From NCBI GenBank assembly GCA_020052325.1, contig JAGVPF010000170.1:1-9302 (forward strand): DNA of 9,302 nt, read 5' to 3'. The DNA comes from an archaeon (GTDB lineage Archaea > Micrarchaeota > Micrarchaeia > Anstonellales > Bilamarchaeaceae). This document shows, one piece after another, positions 1 to 5,905 of this stretch; the stretch's first letter is position 1, and every line of letters begins with the position of its first letter. A program made the position numbers and the translations under genes. The notes beneath the pieces are model-generated. The model was not told the DNA's origin and made no database searches. It saw only the letters and a program-made list of their open reading frames with translations.

Positions 1-1520
1 CGGAGCAGAAGGTCCCGCATGAGGATGCTGCGCTTATCGAAGGAAGAAACCGCCCAGGCGGCGCTTTCGACTTCTTGAAGGCTTTGCGACCCGGCAAGCG
101 CGCCCGCCACCCGAATGACGCCCTCATGCTCACGGAATCCATCATAGACCGATAAGCTGATCAGGGGGTGGATGGCTTCGAGCGAAAAGGTCCTTGCCAG
201 AAGGCGTTCCTTCAATTCAATCGAATTCGGGTTCACGGCATGGTTTTCCCTTTGGGAATACAGGTCATATGAGACGGCGCGGGTCATTGCGGCGAATATT
301 TCGCCGGCCTCCTTCGACTTCCCGCGCGTGAGCAGGATTTCCGCGCATTCGAGCTTTTTTTCCGATGTGTCGCTGTACAAGCCGGCGGCGAGCGTCACAG
401 CTTCCGCGGTTCCCAGTCCCATCGCCGCATCCGCGCATTCGCGCTTCATGTCGTGGTAGGACACATCAAGATAACGGAATTTTATCGATTCAAGCGCTTT
501 CATCCCGGCCTTCAGGCCTTCGAGGTCTCCGGTTGCGATAAGCGCCTTGAACTCATCGAGCTTCCGGGTATTCTGCACTTTCAGCGCATTCCGTTTCCCA
601 TCCATATATCCGCAGAGCGTGAATATCGAATCCGTGTTGAGCCGTTCATGGGCGAATTTCTCCATCTCGTACAGGATGTCGGACGCCATCCCGAGCCGTT
701 CCTCGTCCGTATGCCCGATTTTCTCTATCGCCTGCACGGCTAAACCCGCATGGCCGTCAGATATCGCCACCACCAGCCTCATGCTGTTGTCGAAGTGGAA
801 TCCCTTGCCCATGATGCCTTCAGCTCCGCCTTCTGCCATGGCGGCATAGAATCGAAGCCCTTCGCACTCGCTCGCTATGACGCGGCAGCGTTCGGCATCA
901 TCTGCCTTGCCGAGCCTGCGGTACAGCCTCATGGCGTGGTACGCCATCTCGGCAGGATTGTCCATGGCCATAAAAAGCATCGAAATCATCGAATTCGCCA
1001 TCTCCTTCGCATCGCCAGCGGAAATAAACATCCTGGGCACGGGTTTTTCGCCGTGTTGCCCAGCGTGCTGCTCTTCGGCTTTTCTTTCCTTGCCGCTGAG
1101 GCCGTCCGCTATCCACTCTGCGACCTGGGGGTAGGCGCCGGCGACGGAAAGCCCGGCCAGATATCTTGCATATCCGTCAAGCCTCATCAGGTGTTCGGCC
1201 GGAGCCTCCATGGCCCCTGCATTCCCTTCATCCGAAAGGACCCTCAGGAGGACATAATCAGATTCGCGCACCCCCTTCGGACCGACCCTTAAAGAAAGTG
1301 CTTTAGCCTCTCCGGCAAGCCCGCGCTCAAGAAGCAAGTCCACAGCCCGCATGTAGAGGCCGATTTTTTCCAGTTTTCCAGTGGTCTCTATGGTTTCTAT
1401 CACGGAATGCATGCGCTGCGCGTCCTCGATAAGCCCCGCGTTCTGGTACGCCCCCAGGGCGCGCCTGAAATCGCCCCTTTCCTCCAAGGCCTTCCCGAAA
1501 CTGGTCTGCTTTGTGCGCAT
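1..1520 (-). CDS. Helical-repeat (TPR-like) protein of unknown function, 3' end outside window
   Basis: A single frame stays open from an ATG at 1520 down to base 1 (506 codons, no stop), so the C-terminus is missing. I do not recognise the family. The protein is almost entirely helical with TPR-like helix pairs: around residues 9-35 (a G-D-F-R-R-A-L-x-A-Y core), 55-75, 195-215 and 390-412 (RGKSKEAGEIF). Residues 172-200 are rich in Met. There is no signal peptide and no clear membrane segment, so a cytoplasmic scaffold or protein-binding solenoid is the best guess. The start is fixed by an in-frame stop just upstream (1547-1545) and a TATA box 28 nt upstream with no SD, implying a leaderless mRNA. 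Long plus-strand frames in the same codon register are shadows. The gene lies 58 bp downstream of the polymerase on the same strand but has its own promoter. The ORF is secure; the function is unknown. Confidence 0.85.
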   Translation of the reverse strand, partial: MRTKQTSFGKALEERGDFRRALGAYQNAGLIEDAQRMHSVIETIETTGKLEKIGLYMRAVDLLLERGLAGEAKALSLRVGPKGVRESDYVLLRVLSDEGNAGAMEAPAEHLMRLDGYARYLAGLSVAGAYPQVAEWIADGLSGKERKAEEQHAGQHGEKPVPRMFISAGDAKEMANSMISMLFMAMDNPAEMAYHAMRLYRRLGKADDAERCRVIASECEGLRFYAAMAEGGAEGIMGKGFHFDNSMRLVVAISDGHAGLAVQAIEKIGHTDEERLGMASDILYEMEKFAHERLNTDSIFTLCGYMDGKRNALKVQNTRKLDEFKALIATGDLEGLKAGMKALESIKFRYLDVSYHDMKRECADAAMGLGTAEAVTLAAGLYSDTSEKKLECAEILLTRGKSKEAGEIFAAMTRAVSYDLYSQRENHAVNPNSIELKERLLARTFSLEAIHPLISLSVYDGFREHEGVIRVAGALAGSQSLQEVESAAWAVSSFDKRSILMRDLLL

Positions 1521-1543
1521 GGGATAAATAATGGTGGGAAGTG

Positions 1544-1553
1544 TTTATATATA
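1544..1553 (-). promoter_or_regulatory. TATA box of the helical-repeat gene (leaderless)
   Basis: On the minus strand this reads TATATATAAA, the best TATA match in the window. Its centre is about 28 nt upstream of the ATG at 1520. Archaeal transcription starts about 25-30 nt downstream of the box, so the message would begin at or next to the start codon. This agrees with the absence of an SD site. Confidence 0.7.
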
Positions 1554-1575
1554 CTCTTTTTATCATCTTTTTACA

Positions 1576-1587
1576 CAATTAAAAAAG
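1576..1587 (-). terminator. Possible T-run terminator of the polymerase gene
   Basis: The minus strand has six T residues followed by AATT, overlapping the TAA stop of the Y-family polymerase. Archaeal RNA polymerase can terminate at T-rich stretches without a hairpin. The run is short and no dyad precedes it, so this is weak. Confidence 0.3.
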
Positions 1588-2652
1588 CGTCGTCTGGCCG
1601 CCCAAATCCATGAAATTCCCGAAACGGATGCCTATCCTTCGGACTTCCAGCGTGTTGCCATCGAGGAATGCCCGGACGAGCGCCTCCGCCTCCTTATGGG
1701 TATCGGCGTCCCAGTTTTTCGGGTTGCGGAAAGATTCGGATTTCGTATGCGTCTTCAAATCCTCGGTTACGAATATGATTGAAAGCGTCCGGTAGGACTT
1801 TTTCATCTGCATAAGGCGTTCCCTCGCCTCCTTTTCGAGTTCATCCAGCCTGGCCAGGAGCATGTACGGGTCCCGCGTCTTTTCCTTTAGCGTGCCAATC
1901 CGGCTGATTTCATCCTGCTCCTTCTCACTGCCCAGGCCCGAGTCATACCTTCCGCTCCCAAGGTCATGGAGCCAGGCGCCCGCCTTCCTTCCAAAAACAT
2001 CGACAAGCGCAATCGGGTCGAGTTTTTCAATGTCGCCGACCTTCACCACGCCCATTTCCGAAAGCGCCTGGGCGGTCTTGGGGCCTATGCCTGGGACCTT
2101 TTCCACCTGAGAGCCGCCAATCATCTTCGCCTCCTCCGCCCGGTCGAGGACAAGGAGCCCGTCCGGCTTGGATTTCGATGACGCCATCTTCGCCCCCAAG
2201 AGCGATGGCGCGACGCCTACGCTGCATGCGAGGCCGAGTTCGTTCCGGATGGCCTTCTTAAGCCCTGCAGCCAGCTCCGCCGCCCTTGCTGCCGCATCCT
2301 TGTCGGCGATGCTGTCCTCCTCCACGTTCCACTCATCTATGCTCGCCTGAACTACCTTGTTGCAGTGCCTGCGGATTATCCGGTCTATCTGCATCGAGAC
2401 CTGCGAGTAGTACTCGTGGTCCACGGGAATGAATATCGAATCGGCTGGAGGGGCGCGCTTCTTGGCAAAGGCAATAGGCATCCCGGAATGGATCCCGACC
2501 GACCGCCCCGGGTAATTGACAGTGCTAACGACGCCCGAATCCTGCGTCCTCCCGCTGTAAACGCAGACAACGATGATTTTGCCCGTTGCCATGGGCCTGC
2601 GCTTCTCCTCAAGCTGGGCGAAGAAATAGTCCATATCGATATGGAGATACAC
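1579..2652 (-). CDS. dinB: Y-family translesion DNA polymerase (Dpo4/DinB type)
   Basis: Error-prone polymerase of the Dpo4/Pol IV class that copies past damaged template bases; 357 residues, normal family length. The palm motif HIDMDYFF gives metal ligands D6 and D8 and steric-gate F11 (Tyr in Dpo4). The finger motif includes N46, Y47 and R50, which bind the incoming nucleotide. The second catalytic motif is SIDE with D106/E107, followed by the atypical WNVEE instead of the usual AYLD. A helix-hairpin-helix motif (VPGIGPKTAQ, about 186-195) marks the thumb. The little finger covers roughly 245-345. The protein ends GGQTTLF, a clamp-binding-like tail. The start must be the GTG at 2652, because the next Met (M7) lies after catalytic D6. 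A weak TATA 25 nt upstream and no SD suggest a leaderless transcript, divergent from the methyltransferase operon. The enzyme class is secure; its lesion range cannot be read from sequence. Confidence 0.96.
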   Translation of the reverse strand: MYLHIDMDYFFAQLEEKRRPMATGKIIVVCVYSGRTQDSGVVSTVNYPGRSVGIHSGMPIAFAKKRAPPADSIFIPVDHEYYSQVSMQIDRIIRRHCNKVVQASIDEWNVEEDSIADKDAAARAAELAAGLKKAIRNELGLACSVGVAPSLLGAKMASSKSKPDGLLVLDRAEEAKMIGGSQVEKVPGIGPKTAQALSEMGVVKVGDIEKLDPIALVDVFGRKAGAWLHDLGSGRYDSGLGSEKEQDEISRIGTLKEKTRDPYMLLARLDELEKEARERLMQMKKSYRTLSIIFVTEDLKTHTKSESFRNPKNWDADTHKEAEALVRAFLDGNTLEVRRIGIRFGNFMDLGGQTTLF

Positions 2653-2673
2653 GGTTTTATTCCCCCAATAAGG

Positions 2674-2681
2674 ATTTATTA
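2674..2681. promoter_or_regulatory. Shared A/T-rich TATA-like element of the divergent promoter
   Basis: The element reads ATTTATTA on plus and TAATAAAT on minus. It is the only good A/T-rich box in the 52-bp gap between the polymerase GTG (2652) and the methyltransferase ATG (2705). Its centre is about 25 nt from the first and 27 nt from the second, the distance expected for leaderless starts in both directions. Neither gene has an SD. That one element serves both directions is inference; two overlapping weak boxes are equally possible. Confidence 0.5.
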
Positions 2682-2700
2682 GGTTGCCATAGCTAACCTA
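2680..2700. repeat. 6-bp inverted repeat, candidate operator
   Basis: TAGGTT at 2680-2685 and AACCTA at 2695-2700 form a perfect 6-bp inverted repeat with a 9-nt spacer. It lies between the TATA-like box and the methyltransferase start, and immediately upstream of the box for the polymerase. A dimeric regulator bound here would cover roughly -25 to -5 of the plus-strand promoter and the BRE region of the minus-strand one. A 6-bp arm can occur by chance, so this is only a candidate. Confidence 0.4.
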
Positions 2701-2704
2701 TCGG

Positions 2705-3442
2705 ATGAACGTTTACGACGAGATGGCGGAATACTACGATTGGATATACTCGGACGAGCTGGACCTGAAGTTCTATCTCAACGAGGCCAGGAACGCGCGC
2801 GGCCCGGTACTGGAAGTAGCGTGCGGCACGGGCAGGATTCTCCTCAAGCTCATCCAAAGCGGCATCGATGCCACGGGCATAGACCTGTCCGACGGCATGC
2901 TGGCAAAGCTTCAGGAGAACGCCAAAACGCTCGGAATCAGGGCGAATGCCATCCAAGCCGACATGACGGATTTCCAAATAAGCCGAAAATTCAACCTAAT
3001 AATCATGCCTTACCGGAGCTTCCTTCACCTCAAAGACAGCGAAACGAGGAAGAAGACGCTGCAGAATCTTCGGGAGCACCTTGCCGAAGGAGGACGGCTA
3101 ATCCTGCATACGTACAACCCCTCAGGCGAGGAGATGGGGATGCAGGGCGGCTATCACAACTACGATTATGAAGAGATGACGGCGCCTGATGGGACGAAAT
3201 ACAGGCTGGACTGGTTCCTTAATTTCGAGCCCCGGGGGCGCATCGGACACTACAAAATAGTTTTGAAGCTTTACGACGGTCGCGTGAAGGAATTCCTGAT
3301 GGACCTGTCGTTCGTGACGAACAGGGAACTCGAATCCCTGCTGAAAACGGCGGGCTTCCGGAACATCAAATCCTATTGCGGATTTTCCTACGGAACGTAC
3401 ACCAACGAGTGCAAAGAGGTGCTTTCGATTGCCGAACGCTGA
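2705..3442 (+). CDS. Class I SAM-dependent methyltransferase, substrate unknown
   Basis: Rossmann-fold methyltransferase of 245 residues. The N-terminus (NVYDEMAEYYDWIYS) is the cap helix typical of Methyltransf_25/11-type small-molecule or protein methyltransferases. Motif I is VLEVACGTG (35-43), the ribose-binding acidic loop is GIDLS (58-62), the adenine-contacting motif is QADMTDF (84-90) and the motif IV region is FNLIIMPYRS (96-105). The C-terminal half is an antiparallel beta extension with an aromatic-rich stretch (YHNYDYEEMT) that may shape the substrate pocket. The ATG lies about 27 nt after a TATA-like box and has no SD, so it probably heads a leaderless operon transcript. The next gene's SD and TTG start lie inside its last codons. 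SAM binding is secure; substrate cannot be named. The RNA-modification neighbours make an RNA or translation-factor target possible. Confidence 0.9.
   Translation: MNVYDEMAEYYDWIYSDELDLKFYLNEARNARGPVLEVACGTGRILLKLIQSGIDATGIDLSDGMLAKLQENAKTLGIRANAIQADMTDFQISRKFNLIIMPYRSFLHLKDSETRKKTLQNLREHLAEGGRLILHTYNPSGEEMGMQGGYHNYDYEEMTAPDGTKYRLDWFLNFEPRGRIGHYKIVLKLYDGRVKEFLMDLSFVTNRELESLLKTAGFRNIKSYCGFSYGTYTNECKEVLSIAER
3416..3421 (+). promoter_or_regulatory. Strong SD site that fixes the TTG start at 3429
   Basis: GAGGTG, fully complementary to the core of the archaeal 16S 3' end, lies 7 nt before the TTG at 3429, inside the last codons of the methyltransferase. The later in-frame ATGs at 3474 and 3516 have no such site. 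Confidence 0.6.
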
Positions 3443-4049
3443 CGTTTTCTCAAGGATCGCATCCTGCCTGGGGATGGGCGAGAGGTCCGTCCGCTTCTGG
3501 CACTTCCGCGACGGGATGGGCAATTTCGAGCTCCCGGTGCCTGAAGGCTGGAGATATGACGAGAACGTCGCGGTCGTAGAAGGGAAATACACGATATCGT
3601 TCCAGTCAACGGACGGCATGTGCCAGTTCACGGTCGCAGTGGATGCGCAGCTGCCGGAAAAGTTCAGTTTCGCAAAATATGCAAAGGGCGAGCTCGAAGG
3701 CCCATCCTCAGGCATAATCGCGAGCGTGCGCAAATCCCGATTCCATGGCCTGCCCGCATACGTGCGGGATTATCACTATGCCTCGGGAACGAAAAAGTTT
3801 TTTGGCGGCGGGCTGATGTTCTCCACCGGCAATACCGTATTTTCTTTGTCCTGGAGCGCCCCGGTGGAGCGCCAGACGGTCATGGACGCAGTGTTCAGCC
3901 ATATGAAAAAATCAATCGTGCTTCATAAGGGGTTCGTGGTCAGCAGGGGCAAGGGCTCGCTCCGCGACAAGCTCAGGCAGGTAGAATCTGGCGGGAGCGG
4001 CGGCGACGCACAAACGGGCGACGATGGGACGGAGGGCACCGGCAGATGA
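3429..4049 (+). CDS. PsbP/Mog1-like (DUF1795-type) small protein of unknown role
   Basis: Protein of 206 residues whose core (about 31-165) has the pattern I associate with the PsbP/Mog1/DUF1795 alpha-beta-alpha fold: an FELPVPEGW opening, a strand with ISFQS, a central GLPAYVRDYHY segment, a TGNTVFSLSWSAP strand and a closing helix with VFSHMKKSIV. This is recognition by pattern, not a search result. There is no signal peptide or lipobox, so unlike many relatives it appears cytoplasmic. The tail (about 185-206) is Gly/Asp/Thr-rich and probably disordered. TTG at 3429 was chosen for its SD 7 nt upstream, giving a 14-nt overlap with the preceding gene; ATG 3474 (M16) or ATG 3516 (M30, right at the fold boundary) are alternatives. 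It overlaps the RNA methyltransferase by ATGA at the other end, so it is very likely coexpressed. Function unknown. Confidence 0.75.
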   Translation: MPNADVFSRIASCLGMGERSVRFWHFRDGMGNFELPVPEGWRYDENVAVVEGKYTISFQSTDGMCQFTVAVDAQLPEKFSFAKYAKGELEGPSSGIIASVRKSRFHGLPAYVRDYHYASGTKKFFGGGLMFSTGNTVFSLSWSAPVERQTVMDAVFSHMKKSIVLHKGFVVSRGKGSLRDKLRQVESGGSGGDAQTGDDGTEGTGR

Positions 4050-4957
4050 GAATCCCGGACAGGTTCAGGGAGAGGTACTGCAGCCTTGTAGACGACGAAG
4101 AGGCGTTCCTTTCATGCTTAGGAGAGCTGCTGCCCAAGTCCTTCCGGGTGAACACGATAAAGTCCTCCGCAGACGAAGTGATGCGCAGGTTCGAAGGGTA
4201 CGGGATGGGGCTGAAAAGGGTGCCCTGGTACGGCGATGCTTTCATATGCGACAATCCTGAAGCCGGATTCTCACTCGAGCATTTCACGGGCGCCATCTAT
4301 ATCCAGGAGCTCGTCTCCATGCTCCCTCCGCTCCTTGTCCGCGAAGAGCTTGGAAAATCCCGGTTCGTCCTTGATGGCTGTGCCGCGCCGGGCTCTAAGT
4401 CCACCCAGATAGCGGCGATGATGGGCAATAAAGGCACGCTGATTGCCAACGACGTCTCCTACAGCAGGATACGCGCGCTGAAATTCAACCTTGAGAAGGC
4501 CGGCGTCCTAAACACGGTAATCACGAACCGCGACCTGAACGCTTTCCAGAACCTGAAATTCGAAACCATACTGCTTGATGCGCCATGCTCATCGGAAGGG
4601 ACCATCCGCAAGAACTATGACGTGTTCGACGCATGGTCCGAAGGCGGCATCAGGCAATTTTCCAATGTCCAGAAGCAGCTGATATTGAAGGCATTCGACA
4701 TGCTGATGCCCGAAGGGACTCTCGTGTACTCGACATGCACCTTCGCCCCGGAAGAGAACGAGGAGGTGCTGCAGCATCTCATTGACAACCGCCCCGAAGC
4801 GCGGCTGGAAAAGGCATCGTTCGACGGGCTCCGGACATCGGAAACCGTCGGGTCATGGAACGGCACCGAATTCAGCGGTGAAATCCGCAATGCCGCCCGC
4901 ATCTGGCCCCACCACAACGACACGGGCGGGTTTTTCCTTGCGAAGGTGAGAAAATGA
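4046..4957 (+). CDS. NOL1/NOP2/Sun-family RNA m5C methyltransferase (Trm4-like)
   Basis: Transfers a methyl group from SAM to C5 of cytosine in RNA; archaeal relatives such as MJ0026 act on tRNA. Length is 303 residues, matching single-domain archaeal Trm4. An N-terminal FRVNTIK segment (33-39) is typical. Motif I is DGCAAPGSKSTQ (110-121), post-motif I is NDVSYSRI (135-142), motif IV is DAPCSSEGT (178-186) and motif VI is YSTCTFAPEENE (228-239). C231 is the expected nucleophile and C181 the Cys needed for product release. The C-terminus ends with the usual WPH...TGGFF pattern. No PUA domain is fused, but the next gene supplies one. GGAGG at 4031-4035 lies 10 nt upstream of the ATG, and ATGA overlaps occur at both ends. 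The target could be tRNA or rRNA; sequence alone does not decide. Family assignment is secure. Confidence 0.95.
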   Translation: MRIPDRFRERYCSLVDDEEAFLSCLGELLPKSFRVNTIKSSADEVMRRFEGYGMGLKRVPWYGDAFICDNPEAGFSLEHFTGAIYIQELVSMLPPLLVREELGKSRFVLDGCAAPGSKSTQIAAMMGNKGTLIANDVSYSRIRALKFNLEKAGVLNTVITNRDLNAFQNLKFETILLDAPCSSEGTIRKNYDVFDAWSEGGIRQFSNVQKQLILKAFDMLMPEGTLVYSTCTFAPEENEEVLQHLIDNRPEARLEKASFDGLRTSETVGSWNGTEFSGEIRNAARIWPHHNDTGGFFLAKVRK

Positions 4958-5430
4958 GGCGCAGAGGCACGTCTGAAGTGATATCCCCCCCGGGAACGAA
5001 GGAGAAGGTGTTCGGCTACCTTGAGGAGCGTTTCGGCCTCGAGCGCTCTCTTTTCGACGACTACGGGCTCTATATGGCATCCAAGGGGCGCGTCTACCTT
5101 GGCCCAAGGCGGGTCCCAGACCTGCCCAAGATAGCGACAATCGGCCTTCTCATCGCGCGCGTGCACGGTACGGTCAAGCCTTCCACTAACCTTCTCCAGG
5201 CCCTTGGAAAGCGCGTTAGCCGGAACATAGTCAATGCCACAAGGGAGCAGGCGCTCGCATATGCGCGGGGCGGCGATTTCAAACCGGATTCCGCCGCGGT
5301 TGATGGCATCGGCGACGGCTATGTGCTTGTCCGTTTCGAGGGCGCTTCGCTTGGATGCGGCCTGCTGCAAAAAGGCATGGTGAAGAACATGCTGCCGAAG
5401 GCCAAACGACTGGAACTGAGATACATCTGA
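4954..5430 (+). CDS. Stand-alone PUA-like RNA-binding protein, partner of the m5C methyltransferase
   Basis: Protein of 158 residues without a catalytic motif. The C-terminal part (about 115-158: GDGYVLVRFEG, then SLGCGLLQKG and MLPKAKRL) closely resembles the PUA-like domain that ends bacterial RsmF-type m5C methyltransferases. The N-terminal part (about 16-110) is helical and matches the linker region that precedes that domain in RsmF. The likely role is therefore to bind RNA and position the catalytic subunit encoded just upstream. The ATG overlaps the preceding stop (ATGA) and is preceded by GGTGAG at 4945-4950, so the two proteins should be made together. The very basic start (MRRR) fits RNA contact. 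It could alternatively be a Nip7-like ribosome factor, but the order and overlap favour a split RsmF. Function is inferred. Confidence 0.8.
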   Translation: MRRRGTSEVISPPGTKEKVFGYLEERFGLERSLFDDYGLYMASKGRVYLGPRRVPDLPKIATIGLLIARVHGTVKPSTNLLQALGKRVSRNIVNATREQALAYARGGDFKPDSAAVDGIGDGYVLVRFEGASLGCGLLQKGMVKNMLPKAKRLELRYI

Positions 5431-5463
5431 TGGTTGTTTATCCTGCAAATGGGGAATGATGAC

Positions 5464-5856
5464 ATGGACGACTGCATATTCTGCATGATTGCATCCGGGA
5501 AAATCCCGTGCGCGAAAGTCGCAGAGGACGATTCGTTCATCGCGTTCCTCGACATCAATCCAATCAACCCCGGGCACACTCTCATCATCCCGAAAAAGCA
5601 CGTCGAAACCGTATTCGAGCTCGGAAAAGAGGAGTTTGGTTCGCTTTTCGAGATGTCGAGACGGCTTTCCGGGCCCATCCAGAAGGCGATGGCGGCGAAG
5701 AAGATGGGTGTCGTAATCGAAGGATTCCTGGTTCCGCATGCGCACATCCACCTCGTTCCCCTCAATCACGGTGGCGAATTGAGCTTCTCGCGCGCGAAAA
5801 AAGCGGAAGCGAAGGACCTTGCAATGATTGCGGAACGCATCAGGCAACAGCTTTAA
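5464..5856 (+). CDS. HIT-family nucleotide hydrolase/transferase
   Basis: Histidine-triad protein of 130 residues, normal for the HINT/Hit branch, which cleaves nucleoside phosphoramidates or aminoacyl-adenylates. Visible features: the zinc-type CIFC pair (C4, C7), the AFLDINPINPGHTLIIPKKH segment (27-46) and the triad HAHIHL (92-97) with H94 as expected nucleophile. The usual NxGxxAGQ before the triad is changed to MGVVIEGFLVP, as in the less common branch with a Pro just before the triad. The start at 5464 gives the family-typical MDDCIFC opening; TTG 5434 or ATG 5449 would add 10 or 5 residues. It is 33 nt after the PUA-like gene and appears to be the last gene of the five-gene operon. Its TAA stop lies inside the TATA box of the next gene. 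The family is secure; the physiological substrate is not known. Confidence 0.93.
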   Translation: MDDCIFCMIASGKIPCAKVAEDDSFIAFLDINPINPGHTLIIPKKHVETVFELGKEEFGSLFEMSRRLSGPIQKAMAAKKMGVVIEGFLVPHAHIHLVPLNHGGELSFSRAKKAEAKDLAMIAERIRQQL

Positions 5857-5861
5857 ATTTT
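5851..5861 (+). promoter_or_regulatory. TATA box of the DHS-family gene
   Basis: CTTTAAATTTT overlaps the stop codon of the HIT gene. Transcription would start near 5881, leaving a leader of about 25 nt that carries an SD before the TTG at 5906. This separates the DHS-family gene from the upstream operon. Confidence 0.55.
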
Positions 5862-5895
5862 CCCCGCAATTAATCTCTCAATCAAATTCTCGCAA

Positions 5896-5901
5896 GGTGA
5901 T
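5896..5901 (+). promoter_or_regulatory. SD site deciding the TTG start at 5906
   Basis: GGTGAT is complementary to the archaeal anti-SD and lies 4 nt before the TTG at 5906, much like the GGTGAG before the PUA-like gene. The GTG inside it (5897) is in frame but would have no SD. The nearby ATG at 5902 is out of frame. Confidence 0.6.
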
Positions 5902-5905
5902 ATGC

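Noticed and set aside
453..1292. Long plus-strand frames at 453-743 and 750-1292
   Set aside because: They lie in exact antisense codon register to the 506-codon minus-strand gene, are broken by stops and show no promoter, SD or family signal. GC-rich third positions explain them.
4615..5847. 410-codon minus-strand frame
   Set aside because: It runs antisense across three well-identified plus-strand genes (m5C methyltransferase, PUA-like, HIT) and its translation resembles no protein family.
5828..5905. Upstream TTG/GTG extension of the DHS-family protein
   Set aside because: The extra N-terminal residues lie over the HIT stop and the TATA box. The SD at 5896-5901 points to the TTG at 5906.
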